Shown in pieces: positions 7,654 to 16,790 of a DNA stretch of 47,324 bases. The notes under the pieces were generated by a model. That model made no database searches. It had not been told where the DNA came from and saw only the letters and a program-made list of their open reading frames with translations. Each line of letters begins with the position of its first letter. The first letter of the stretch is position 1. Where the stretch lies: NCBI GenBank assembly GCA_002899765.1, contig PPDH01000043.1, forward strand, positions 18,445 through 65,768, read 5' to 3'. The DNA is from Sulfurimonas sp. Lineage in GTDB: Bacteria; Campylobacterota; Campylobacteria; Campylobacterales; Sulfurimonadaceae. Made by a program: the position numbers and the translations under genes.

Positions 7654-8970
7654 ATGAAAAAAATAGTTTTAAGTGTGTCTCTGGCTGTTTTAATGCTAAA
7701 CAGCAATGCAAATGCGGCAGATAAAGCATCTCAAAAAGTAAAAGATAGAGAACACTCGGTTAGGGATGTAATCGATGAAGTAGCAAAACCTAAAGACAAA
7801 GAGGTTACGACAGCTGAAGAGCTTAAGAATATATTTAAAGACGGCACGGTTTCAGGGCAGGTCAGAATGTTGTATTCAGGTTACGATAATAGCGGAGCGG
7901 AGAATCAACATGCAACGGCAATCGGGGGTCAATTAAAGTTTGAACTAGCAGAGTTTAACGGTTTTAATGCAGCCGTGGAGTTTACGACTTCACATGATAT
8001 AGGTTTTGCAACGGGGGATGATGCAAAACAAAACAGTGAGATATCTTCTGAAGAGGGGAGCTATACGGAACTTTCACAAGCTTATATAAACTATAAAAAC
8101 GGAGGGTTAAATCTCCGCGTGGGTCGTCAGCTTATAGACACTCCATTAGCGGACAGCGACGATATAAGAGTGATATTAAACACATTTGAAGCATATACGG
8201 TAACTTACGAGAATGAAGGTTTAATGTTAATGGGTGGTTTGCTTACAAGATGGCAGGGAACGGACACCGGTTTATCTTCTACAAACCCATGGTCTGATAC
8301 GGGTGAAGACGGAACATATTTCGGTGGGGTTTCATACTCTACGGACTTTATAGATACAAGCGTATGGTATTACGATATATCAAAAGACGACAATCCAAAC
8401 AGTGCAACGGGCAATGTTGCAAACACCTCTTTATATGCAGATATTTCACTGCATATGGCTCTCTCAAATGATTATGCGCTTCACACAAGTGCTCAATATA
8501 TAAACCAGAGCGAATCGGACAACAGCGGCATTGAATCTTCAATATACGGGGCAATGGCAGAGTTTGTAATGTTTGAAGATTTTGCCGTATCTGCCGCATA
8601 TAACAAGTCTAAAAAACAAGCGCTCAAAGGCAGCTTCTCAGGCTTTGGCGGAGGAACTCTATACACAAATATGGACTCTATGATAATAGATGCTATTACT
8701 GTAGATAGAGATGTTCAGGCTGTTGTAGCAGGTTTTACATATACATATAATGACTTTGGTTTTATGTACGCATACGGGGATTTTGACGGGAAAGCCGATT
8801 CTCTTGGAGCAAAAGAGCATATAGTAGAACAAAATATAGGTTTTGAATATACTCCAAATGAAAACCTAACGATTGCAGCTATATATGTTAAAAATGAAGA
8901 CAAAGAAAATAGCCAAAGCAACGGCGGAGATTGGGAAAATATCAGAGCTTTAATCTCATACAGTTTTTAA
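7654..8970 (+). CDS. Outer-membrane porin, OprD-like, iron-regulated
   Basis: This 438-aa precursor has a signal peptide (MKKIVLSVSLAVLMLNSNANA, cleaved near residue 21), a short coiled-coil-like segment, and then a long run of alternating amphipathic strands typical of a beta-barrel. It ends in LISYSF, with the C-terminal phenylalanine recognised by the BAM machinery. The region after residue 60 (FKDGTVSGQVRMLYSGY) resembles the Opr/OprD porins found in Sulfurimonas and relatives. Two Fur-like boxes lie upstream, so it is probably induced in iron limitation and could admit iron complexes or small siderophores. It has no TonB box or plug domain, so it is not a TonB-dependent receptor. Confidence 0.82.
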   Translation: MKKIVLSVSLAVLMLNSNANAADKASQKVKDREHSVRDVIDEVAKPKDKEVTTAEELKNIFKDGTVSGQVRMLYSGYDNSGAENQHATAIGGQLKFELAEFNGFNAAVEFTTSHDIGFATGDDAKQNSEISSEEGSYTELSQAYINYKNGGLNLRVGRQLIDTPLADSDDIRVILNTFEAYTVTYENEGLMLMGGLLTRWQGTDTGLSSTNPWSDTGEDGTYFGGVSYSTDFIDTSVWYYDISKDDNPNSATGNVANTSLYADISLHMALSNDYALHTSAQYINQSESDNSGIESSIYGAMAEFVMFEDFAVSAAYNKSKKQALKGSFSGFGGGTLYTNMDSMIIDAITVDRDVQAVVAGFTYTYNDFGFMYAYGDFDGKADSLGAKEHIVEQNIGFEYTPNENLTIAAIYVKNEDKENSQSNGGDWENIRALISYSF

Positions 8971-8989
8971 TACGCGATACAAACATTTG

Positions 8990-9012
8990 CCCGGTATGTT
9001 ATTTATATCGGG
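8990..9012 (+). terminator. Weak hairpin after the porin
   Basis: CCCGGTAT (8990-8997) pairs with ATATCGGG (9005-9012) including one G-T pair. There is no clear T-run, so termination is uncertain. Confidence 0.3.
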
Positions 9013-9112
9013 TGCTAGATACATTTCTTCTTCTTCACTCAATTTTACTCTATCTCCATTTATCTAAATAAAGAATCTTCTTCAGATATACAAAAAAAGC
9101 AAAATAGGTAAA

Positions 9113-9137
9113 GATTATGATAATAAATATCATAATC
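9113..9137. promoter_or_regulatory. Perfect palindrome, Fur-box-like
   Basis: GATTATGATA and TATCATAATC form a perfect 10-bp inverted repeat with a 5-base spacer. Opposed TGATA/TATCA elements match Fur operators. It lies 63 bases upstream of the 54-aa gene. Confidence 0.55.
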
Positions 9138-9163
9138 ATAAAACTTTAAGTTTCTCTCTGATA

Positions 9164-9190
9164 TTATTATGATAACAATTATCATAATAA
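9164..9190. promoter_or_regulatory. Perfect 12-bp palindrome, Fur-box-like, abutting the ribosome binding site
   Basis: TTATTATGATAA and TTATCATAATAA are perfect inverted copies with a CAA spacer. The right arm ends directly before GGAGAA, the ribosome binding site of the 54-aa gene, so a bound repressor would cover the transcription start or early leader. Confidence 0.65.
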
Positions 9191-9199
9191 GGAGAATTC

Positions 9200-9364
9200 A
9201 TGTCTGATATTGCTATACAAAGTGAAATAAACAAGCTTATAAGAGAGTCCGGTTTTCAAAAAGATCAAAAAATGCTTTGCTCGATAACAAGAGTATTCAA
9301 AATGCGTTATCCCTCTCTTGATAACCTTAGAGTTTGCAAACTTGCAAATGAAATTCTAAAATAA
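9200..9364 (+). CDS. Small Fur-controlled hypothetical protein (54 aa)
   Basis: This 54-aa protein is too short to be noticed in a size-limited gene search. It has an ATG with AAGGAG 6 bases upstream and ends at a TAA 9 bases before the DUF2325 gene. It looks helical and soluble, with two cysteines and no signal peptide. I do not recognise a family. The strong ribosome binding site, the adjacent palindromes and the tight spacing to the next two genes support it as the first gene of an iron-responsive micro-operon. Confidence 0.65.
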   Translation: MSDIAIQSEINKLIRESGFQKDQKMLCSITRVFKMRYPSLDNLRVCKLANEILK

Positions 9365-9373
9365 GTCAGTCCA

Positions 9374-9703
9374 ATGAGTATTTTAGTTATAGGCGGAGAT
9401 AAAATTGATGCTATAAAATCTATACTTCAAGTTTTTGGAGCATCCTCCGTAGTTCATTGGGATGCGAGAAAAAAGTCGGTATGCAAAAAAATCATACCTA
9501 TTGACATAGAATGTGTAGTTATGTTGACTTCTTTTTTAAATCATAACGCCATGAAATATTTTAGAAGTGAAGCAAAAAAACGGGATTTACCCGTAGTATG
9601 TTCTAAACATAACAGTAGTTGTTTTTATGATGAGTATAAAAAAATAATGGGCAGTTCACACTGCTTAAATTGTGAAACTTACAGTGATTGCACGATAAAA
9701 TAG
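9374..9703 (+). CDS. DUF2325 protein
   Basis: This 109-aa soluble protein resembles DUF2325: it begins with a short Rossmann-like strand-turn (ILVIGGDKI), has a central VVMLTSFLNHNAMK segment and a further strand LPVVCSKH. The C-terminal end carries cysteines (CSKHNSSC, then HCLNCETYSDC) that could bind metal or an Fe-S cluster. The biochemical function of DUF2325 is unknown. It is the middle gene of the micro-operon behind the twin Fur-like palindromes, so an iron-related role is inferred. Confidence 0.75.
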   Translation: MSILVIGGDKIDAIKSILQVFGASSVVHWDARKKSVCKKIIPIDIECVVMLTSFLNHNAMKYFRSEAKKRDLPVVCSKHNSSCFYDEYKKIMGSSHCLNCETYSDCTIK

Positions 9704-9717
9704 ATGAAGGAATAAAG

Positions 9718-9912
9718 ATGGCGCAACAAATTATTAATGAGATAAATAGGTTTGTTACTTTTAGATTTGATTATAAAAAAAACAGAGTTGTAAATCTAAA
9801 AATAAACAGAGACGTTGAGGTGGATGAGTTTTTAGATATTCAGTACATACTTGATTGCAACAAGGTCAGATACAGTTTTGAGAAAAACTTTGAAATTCAG
9901 ATACTTAATTGA
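9718..9912 (+). CDS. Small hypothetical protein (64 aa) in the DUF2325 operon
   Basis: This 64-aa protein is rich in beta-strand-like and basic segments (FRFDYKKNR, NLKINRD), with no signal peptide or membrane helix. I do not recognise a family. The ATG at 9718 follows GAAGGAATAAAG, a good ribosome binding site, 14 bases after the DUF2325 stop; an in-frame ATG at 9688 overlapping DUF2325 is less likely. It is the last gene before a strong hairpin. Confidence 0.65.
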   Translation: MAQQIINEINRFVTFRFDYKKNRVVNLKINRDVEVDEFLDIQYILDCNKVRYSFEKNFEIQILN

Positions 9913-9917
9913 GCAGT

Positions 9918-9945
9918 AGAGTAGTTAAAAAACTTTAACTACTCT
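9918..9945 (+). terminator. Hairpin between the converging micro-operon and cytochrome gene
   Basis: AGAGTAGTTAAA (9918-9929) and TTTAACTACTCT (9934-9945) form a perfect 12-bp stem with a 4-base loop. It overlaps the last codons and stop of the cytochrome gene on the other strand. Only GTTT follows on the plus strand, so it may act as a weak terminator or mRNA end stabiliser. Confidence 0.55.
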
Positions 9946-12900
9946 GTTTAACTCGACAACAGGCGGGTTTGGAAGTTGTGGATAAGCCTGTTTTACTGCA
10001 TCTGTTACCCATTGCGGGTAAATTCTAAAATTTAGTTTTACGGTAGCTTTTAGCGGATATTTTAGTGTTTTGCCCTTAGGTATTTTGTAGGATTCTACTC
10101 GTCTCTCTCCTGCGGCGATTCTGGTGTCGCTTAGGAGTTTTTCATATTTCCAAAAAAGAAGTCCCGCAGGTTTGCCATCTTTGTCTGCAAACACTTTCAT
10201 AAAAGGTCGCGCATCTTCGCCGAGATTTCCGTCACTTTTTAATTTTCCGCTCTCAAACACAACTTTCCCGTCGGCATCTTCGAGCGTGATATCAAGCCAT
10301 AACTCTCTAAAGTCCGCAACTCCCGTCGGCAGATGATGTCCTGCACCGACATTTGTCACTCCGATTATTATCTCTCTCTCTTTGATATCCACGTCAAGTT
10401 TTGCAGACATTTTTAAGAGTTGCAGAGTCTGTTCTTCATGTGTTTTACTTTTTAACCCTGATAAGAAATGATTTGAACCGGCAAAATAGTGAACTTTTAC
10501 ATCATCTTTTATTTTGCCGCCATCGGTTGAAAAACCTTTTAAAGGGGAAAATTTACCCTCTTGCAGATTTGTCATGTGGCAATCAATACAGCTTTTATGT
10601 TTGCTTGGATTCTCAGGATTGTTAAACGGCGACTTCTCCCACTCTTTAAAAGTGGAGACTATCTCACTTGCGTTGCCCGGACTAAACTCATCATGACAAG
10701 AGGCACAGTAAGCGGCATCTTTATAGACGGGTTTCATATAGCTCTCTTTATGAGCTTTGGGCTTTGAGTTTATAAATTTTTAACTAAGCCACTGCCCCAT
10801 CTCCGAGTTGCTGTCTTCAAATGCATACTTTTCTCGCTCGGTGATATTTAAAGTATAAGATGCGTTTCCGCCCGTATTTTCAACCTTTGTAATTCTATGA
10901 CATGTAATACAGGAAACTCCCTCTTCAAGTTTTGAGTTGCCATGAACTTTTAGCTCTTCTATCAGGGTTTTTGCCCCTGTGTCAAAAAATTTGTCCATGG
11001 TGTCCGTAGTCTTTTGCAAACCTGTCGTAACGGCACTTGGATTGTGGCATCCCATACACCATTTTCTAAACTCTTCGCCTTCTTCTTTTGCCGCCAGATT
11101 TTCCAAAACCATGTAGTAAGGGTTTGTTCCAACCAGATTTTTATGGTTTGAATCCGCCCATTGCTCAAATATATCGGAGTGGCACGATTTGCATTTTGCG
11201 GAGTTTGTCCAATCCTCAACATGGTATTTTTCTACATCGTCTTCGAGCTTTATCCAAGTCGAGAGATATCGCAGATTCTCTTTTGAAGTGACATAACTGT
11301 GCAGATTTTGCATTTTGTCTTTTAATTCGGCACTCATATTCTCAGGGTCTGCCAAAGCTATTTGCGCTTTTTCGTCTGCTCCCATTCCGCCTTGCGTATC
11401 TCTGGCAATTCTCACATAATCAGCCAAAGGAGTTTTTGAGATAAACCCGTTTAAATTATCATGTCCGATAGTCGCTTTTTTAAACTTGTCGACTTGTGTA
11501 TCTTTAAATAAAAAGCGGTTTGTAAAATTAAACCCCTCAAAATGGCATGAGTTGCAGCTCATCCAAAAATCTCCGCTCATAGGAGTAAGGTTGTTAAAAT
11601 CCGAATTTGCATTGTTAAACAACTTTTTACCCTCTCTCAGGCGTGAGGGTAAAGGGTCTTTTGCAACTAGCTGAGAAAAAGACTCTTTTTGTAAAGTTAC
11701 ACGTGCAAAAGGGTGGCTTCCTCCGCTGTCTAAAAGCGTTATATTAAGAGTAGACGCGTTTTGAACATAGATGTTATTATTGTCGGGATGCACTAAAATA
11801 GCTTGCGGATTTGTGCCGTTAGGGTAGGCTCTGAAAATTTGGGTCGCTTTTGCTCCGCTTCCGCTAACATTTGCTTTTTTTCTGTGTCTTCTTCCTTTGG
11901 AACTGCTCTGGCTTCTCTCTAAATTAAAAACCATAACATCTTCGCTTCCCGCTAAGGTTACAAAAGCTTTTTGTGCGTCGTTTGAAAATGCCAAATCCCA
12001 AGGGTTTGAGACAATCATGGTCTCATTTTTGTTGTTTAGTATATTTATGGATTTGAAAAGGTGCTTTCTTTTTTGTTCATCTTCTCTCTCTAAACCTTCC
12101 TTTAGCGAGATAACCGAAATACTCGGGAAAACGGTTGACTGAAACTGGAAAGGGTGGTCAAAATTCCATAAAACATGAACAAGCCAAGCCTCGCTGCCGT
12201 CGGGTTTAATCTCGATGTCGTCCAAAAGTCTCGGCACGCCTTGCGATACGAACTCATCGCCGTCTTGAGTCGAATGCAGAGTTATAGTTTTTAGTTTTTT
12301 GAAACTCTTGCTGTCGTAAATCGTGACAATACCGAGCATCGCGTGCGTTACCAAAAGTCTTCCGTCATCTGTTAACGCCATTCCCCGCGGAGTCTCAAGA
12401 GTTTTAACGGTTTTTATAACTTTGAAGTTTGTATCGTCTATGACTAAAATTTCCTTATCCTCATAAATCGTTACAAAGAAATATCTGTTTTTTTCATCAT
12501 AAATTATCGCATGAGGTCTGTTGGGCGTTTTTACCTCTTTTATGATTTTATTCTCTTTGTTTAAAAAATAGACTCTGTTTTTCATATAGTCGGTTACGCC
12601 GTAAACGGACTCATCGCTCTTAAAAGCTATTCTTCTTATATCGATTCCTAAAACTTTTTCAAATATTTTTTTGCCGTTTTTTGCGTTGATTTTAGAGACA
12701 CTTCCGCCGTCTAGGTTTGCGCTGTAAATGTACTGCTTGTCTTTTGTCAAATACAGAGCCGAACTGCTCACGCTTGAGTAGGAGAGTGTCGGAATAAACA
12801 TCGTAAAGAGAATTACAAAAGCAAAAACGGCTTGTTTCTTAACTTTGAGTTTTCTCATTATTTGTTCCTTTTTGAGATTAGAGTATGGAAAATTGGTGTG

Positions 12901-13236
12901 ATGCCATAAAAAAAAGAGCAACAGGAATGAGCCGTATAAATGGATATTGTATGAGTACATACCGACTTCATCACCGCCACGGTTACCTACAAAAAAGAGA
13001 TACAATCCGCTAAGAGTTACAAGCAAAAGAGTTATTCCCAAAAACATGCCGTTTTTGTTATTTCTTTTTTTGCCTATTAAATTGTTTCTGTATTTAAAAA
13101 CATGAATATTTACAAAGGGTATGATTAAGAGAGCAGATACTGTGATTGAACTGATGATATGCACGGCTTGCAAAGTGGAGTAGTATTTCCACTCAATTGC
13201 AAAAATATCCCATTGAGCTATGCCTGTTGCAAACAT
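9925..13236 (-). pseudogene. Membrane/beta-propeller/multihaem cytochrome c, split by an in-frame TAA
   Basis: The frame from 13236 to 9925 would give 1103 residues but is broken by one TAA at 10780-10782 (codon 819); the same frame continues on both sides. In order: about 126 residues with three membrane helices and histidines (H26, H45, H99, H112, H113) that could hold b-type haem, then a signal-like helix, and a YVTN-type beta-propeller (about 150-500). Next come haem c sites CNSCH, CKSCH, CMGCH and CITCH, the stop, then CASCH and CIDCH and a beta-rich end. An ATG at 12858 with AAGGAAC upstream precedes the signal-like helix (MRKLKVKKQ), so translation could start there instead, giving a separate periplasmic cytochrome. 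The context with Fur boxes suggests electron transfer tied to iron. Real disruption versus sequence error is undecided. Confidence 0.75.
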
Positions 13237-13382
13237 AAGTACGATTGAGAATTGAATATAAATTTATTTCACTTTTTAAACCTTCACAAAATAATAATAT
13301 ATGTAAAAATTATATAAAAAAAATCGTAAGAGCTTGCTTAATAATGAAAACCAATATCAAAAAGTTAAATAATTGTATTTTT

Positions 13383-13434
13383 AGATTGCCACGCTTCTAG
13401 CGAAGCTCGCAATGACGGAGATAGTCATTGCGAG
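13383..13434. repeat. Palindromic repeat element, copy 1
   Basis: AGATTGCCACG is followed by a GCTTC/GAAGC mini-hairpin and CTCGCAATGAC (13406-13416); GTCATTGCGAG (13424-13434) is the exact inverse of the last part, giving an 11-bp stem with a 7-base loop. The same AGATTGCCACG...CTCNCAATGAC pattern recurs at 34981-35010. It lies in the gap between the 660-aa gene and the cytochrome gene. It resembles REP/BIME-type dispersed elements. Confidence 0.65.
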
Positions 13435-13493
13435 GAGTAAAACGATGCGGTTTAATTCGATAATTTGACTTTTCCTGCCATAGTCATAGCAGT

Positions 13494-15476
13494 TCAGAAT
13501 TTTCCGCCTGCTTTGTTGATTGGAGCGACGTTGTCTCCATCGTTGTTGCCCGTCGTCATTGAAGCCGTTTCATACTCGCCCGAATCAAGAAGCCACTCTG
13601 AGAGTTGAGCGCCGTCGGTTAAGGAATTTCCGTTTATGACCAGCTGAAACCATCTCGTAAATCTCTCGGTTAAGTTTTTAAGTTCAAGAGCCGGCTCTTT
13701 TTCTGCACCCGTATTTTTCAGATTGCTGATAGCACTTCTAAGACCGCCACTGAGAGCCGCGATTGTATAAGGCGTGTACTCTTTTGAGGCATCGACATAT
13801 GTGCCGATTTTTTTATCGTACATGTTATTCTCGATTGAGACTACCAATGCTCTTGCCGCTTCTCTGTATTTGCTCTCTTTAGTCGCCAGATATGCAGCCG
13901 TAAGTCCTCTTACTACCGCAAACTGTGTTCCTAAATCCTCTCCCTTTTTTGAACCGTTTGCTACGTTAAAAGTAGTTGCATATAAACCGTTTTTCCCTTT
14001 TGCTTTAGCAATTAAAAAATCAGCTTGAGTTTTAACAAGCTCAAGCGCTTTTTTGCCTTGCGCAGTCTCTAAAGATTGCGCGCCCTCGCTTGAACCGTAA
14101 CCTACAGGAAGTGCATCTATGGCTCTTTGGAAAATTCTGAGCGCTTCTATAGAGTAAGCCGCATCATAAATTGTAACCGTATCGCTTTGTTTGCCGTCAA
14201 ATCTGTCTATAAAAGTTCCTGCTTTTTTATCAAAGTGAAGTTTTGAAATATTTTCAAACATCAAATTAGCGATATTGGCAGCAACCGAGAATGCGTCATC
14301 TGCTTTAATATCATTTTTCCCGTTTGTGTCGATATTTGCTTTTGGAGCGCTCTTAAAAGGTTTGCCGTCAAACACTGCTAAAAATGCAGGGTTTTGATTT
14401 TGATTAGCGCTTCTTTGATCCGAATATGCATAAAACTCGCTGATTGGCCAAAGCATCTGCCAAGTATCTCTTAGGGAAGAGTGAGACTCTTTGACATGTA
14501 AAGAAGCGACAGATTTTGTGCCGTTTGCACTTCCCTCTTTTACCGTCACACTGTTTGCAAACCATACAGGCTTGCTTGCATCGTAAGACGGATCAAACTT
14601 CGCACCTAAATTTTTGCCGTCAAAGCCCAGTTTTTCTTGCATGTAGAGTATTCGCTCCCATGCAAGTTCCGTTAGAATTGCCCCGTTGACACCGTCTGCG
14701 CCTGAGACTCCAAGAGCATGTTTTCCATCAGAATCCATAGAAGCACTTGCAGCTTCCACCTCTTCATCGCCCTCTATCTTATGCATGCCGCCGAGAAAAT
14801 CCTGCGCCCACATGATATCTTTTAAAAGTGCCGCGCCGAGTGAAGCGGGATTTAGCGTTTTGTCCATTTCGCCCTCAACCCAAGAGAGAGTTTTATAGTC
14901 TCTTAAATAAGCAGGTATCGAAGTTTTTACAACGCTCTCTTTGCCGTGTTTAAAAACGCTCATTTCATCGTTATTTACAATTGTCATATCAATTTTTTGC
15001 GCAAATTCAGGGATTCCCGAAGTGTATGGAAGTGCCGTCGGATGCATATTTAAGGGTATGATTTCAGGGTCATTTCCTGTTGCTTTTGCAAACTCTATAA
15101 ATCTTTTTGCCAAAGATGACATGTCACCGCCTCTTGAAGCGTTTAAAAGACCGTTTACCAGATGTGCGCCCATTTTTGACTGATAATTCAGTGCATACAT
15201 AGCCTCTTCGGAGTATTCATAACTCTCGATTCCTGCCGTATAGTCAAACTCCGTCGGTTTATTTATAGCGTTTGGATCTAGCGTGTCCAAGTCCAGCCCG
15301 AGTGATTCTGCAAGAGGTTCTCCCGAGAGTTCAAACTCCGTATAGGCAAGCATTGCACCTGCAGTATAAAATCTTTTATCTAAAACCTCTGCTTTAGTGT
15401 TAGAAAACGGCTTTGAAGCATACAGCGATGTTATTGCCAAAGAGGCAATAAGTGACAACTTTACTATCTTGTTCAT
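13494..15476 (-). CDS. Exported 660-aa protein of unknown family, Fur-controlled
   Basis: I do not recognise this family. The 660-aa precursor starts with a typical signal peptide (MNKIVKLSLIASLAITSLYA, cleaved after residue 20). The first third is acidic; the middle contains tryptophan-rich segments (SLRDTWQMLWPISEFYAY); and the second half (about 390-640) alternates long helices with short conserved turns (YDAAYSIEALRIFQRAI, LGTQFAVVRGLTAAYLA, YTIAALSGGLRSAI), which looks like an alpha/alpha toroid. It has no cysteines that I can see, so no haem or Fe-S cluster, and no membrane helix after the signal. Two Fur-like boxes lie directly upstream and the multihaem cytochrome gene lies 257 bases downstream. 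An iron-binding, ligand-processing or scaffold role would fit, but is speculation. Confidence 0.75.
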   Translation of the reverse strand: MNKIVKLSLIASLAITSLYASKPFSNTKAEVLDKRFYTAGAMLAYTEFELSGEPLAESLGLDLDTLDPNAINKPTEFDYTAGIESYEYSEEAMYALNYQSKMGAHLVNGLLNASRGGDMSSLAKRFIEFAKATGNDPEIIPLNMHPTALPYTSGIPEFAQKIDMTIVNNDEMSVFKHGKESVVKTSIPAYLRDYKTLSWVEGEMDKTLNPASLGAALLKDIMWAQDFLGGMHKIEGDEEVEAASASMDSDGKHALGVSGADGVNGAILTELAWERILYMQEKLGFDGKNLGAKFDPSYDASKPVWFANSVTVKEGSANGTKSVASLHVKESHSSLRDTWQMLWPISEFYAYSDQRSANQNQNPAFLAVFDGKPFKSAPKANIDTNGKNDIKADDAFSVAANIANLMFENISKLHFDKKAGTFIDRFDGKQSDTVTIYDAAYSIEALRIFQRAIDALPVGYGSSEGAQSLETAQGKKALELVKTQADFLIAKAKGKNGLYATTFNVANGSKKGEDLGTQFAVVRGLTAAYLATKESKYREAARALVVSIENNMYDKKIGTYVDASKEYTPYTIAALSGGLRSAISNLKNTGAEKEPALELKNLTERFTRWFQLVINGNSLTDGAQLSEWLLDSGEYETASMTTGNNDGDNVAPINKAGGKF

Positions 15477-15490
15477 CTAAATTCCTTATT

Positions 15491-15514
15491 TTGATTTGAA
15501 AACGATTATCAAAA
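15491..15514. promoter_or_regulatory. Fur-like half-sites upstream of the 660-aa gene
   Basis: TTGAT, then AACGATTATCAAAA, with an ATTATC element typical of Fur operators, lies 15-38 bases before the start codon on the minus strand. It is weaker than the palindrome at 15548. Confidence 0.45.
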
Positions 15515-15547
15515 TTATAAATAAAAAAACTTAATGTCTGTTTAATT

Positions 15548-15567
15548 TGATAATAATTATCATAATA
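15548..15567. promoter_or_regulatory. Strong Fur-box-like palindrome upstream of the 660-aa gene
   Basis: GATAATAATTATC is a perfect palindrome about a central A and is followed by ATAAT, very close to the Fur consensus. It lies about 75 bases upstream of the 660-aa gene and immediately beyond the end of the glycosyltransferase gene. Confidence 0.65.
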
Positions 15568-15569
15568 AT

Positions 15570-16790
15570 CTACTCTTTTAGCAGATAGAGTGTTTTTTCG
15601 CCTACAAAACGCCCTTTGTAAATCTCATAATCTGCCTCTTTTGGTTTTTTAGCCGTGATGATATAAACTCTGTTTTGTTCATTAAGGTACTTTGCACTCT
15701 CGCCGTAATAGTTGTCTGCAACTCTGTAGTTATAAACAGTTCTCAGTATCTCTATGCCTCTGTTTGCTATGATTATTCTCTCCGTAAGGGCTCTGTTTTT
15801 GGCTATCTGCTCGATGGGAGAAATCTTTTCATCATATTGTAAAATATGAAATATATTAAATGAGAGTATCAAAAAGAGTATTAACGGCATTTTCTTTAAA
15901 TAGATTGAGAGAAAAATATTGGCTATAAAAATCAAAGGTATTACATGTCGAAGGCTGTCGGGATTTTGGGCAAAGAGTATCCATAAAAAGTAGCAAACAA
16001 AAAGCAGGTACAAAAGCGTGAACCTCCGTTCTTGTTTAAAAAGCAGAAATATCAAAAATATATAGGGCATGTTTACAAACGAGAATATATTGTCAAACCA
16101 TGAAAGTTCGCTGTTTTGTCCCCGCCCCCAGAGTGAGAAATGCCCCTCTATAAACCTCACTCCCTCATGAAAATAGAGCATACCGTTGTTTATAAAGACA
16201 AAGAGCAAAAACAGAGCGGAGGTTGAGAGAAACCAAATCAAGACGGGTTTTAGGGAGTCTCTTTTAAACAAGTAGAGATATATAAATCCCGCAATAAAAA
16301 AAATAAGATAAGAGGGTCTTGAAAAAAATGAGACGGCAAAAATGATACCGCTTAATCTGTTTTTTTTAAGTTCAAGAGCGTAGAGCCCTAAAAAGAAAAA
16401 GAGCAGACCGACACTTTCACTTAACATGTCAAGCGAGATATTCATAAGATAAGGCGTTGTAATTGAGAGCAAAAATGCTATAAAAGCCGTCTTTTCATCT
16501 TGCAGTTATTTTGTGTATAAAAAGATAACAAGCGGCAGCAGTATAGCACTTAGAGCCGTGAGAATGAAGAGAGACTGTTTGGCATCATGTATAAAAAAAT
16601 CGATGATTTTGCCAAAAATAACTACAGAGGGATAACCGGGAAAATGTGGAGAAAAATCTATAATGCTAAAGTTTTTTATACCGTTGGTCAAAAAAAGCGA
16701 ATCGTCATTAAAATATGAAGCAGGGTAGGCAAAAATAAAAAGGGCATAAACAAAAGTGCTTATGCTGACAACCGTTTTGTAGCCGCTCAT
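15570..16790 (-). pseudogene. GT-C type glycosyltransferase (ArnT/PMT-like), split by an in-frame TAA
   Basis: Bases 16790 to 15570 form one frame of 406 codons interrupted by a TAA at 16506-16508 (codon 95). The first part has an N-terminal membrane helix followed by NDDSLFL, resembling the acidic catalytic motif in the first loop of GT-C enzymes that use polyprenyl-phosphate sugars. The second part has about eight further helices and a soluble C-terminal domain. No start codon with a ribosome binding site follows the stop, so the two halves are not two genes. Its ATG directly follows the stop of the 184-aa gene (TAAATG), making it the last gene of the FTR1 operon. Substrate unknown. Confidence 0.7.

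Noticed and set aside
15494-15569. Fur boxes as regulators of the upstream glycosyltransferase
   Set aside because: They lie after the end of that gene and directly in front of the 660-aa gene on the same strand.
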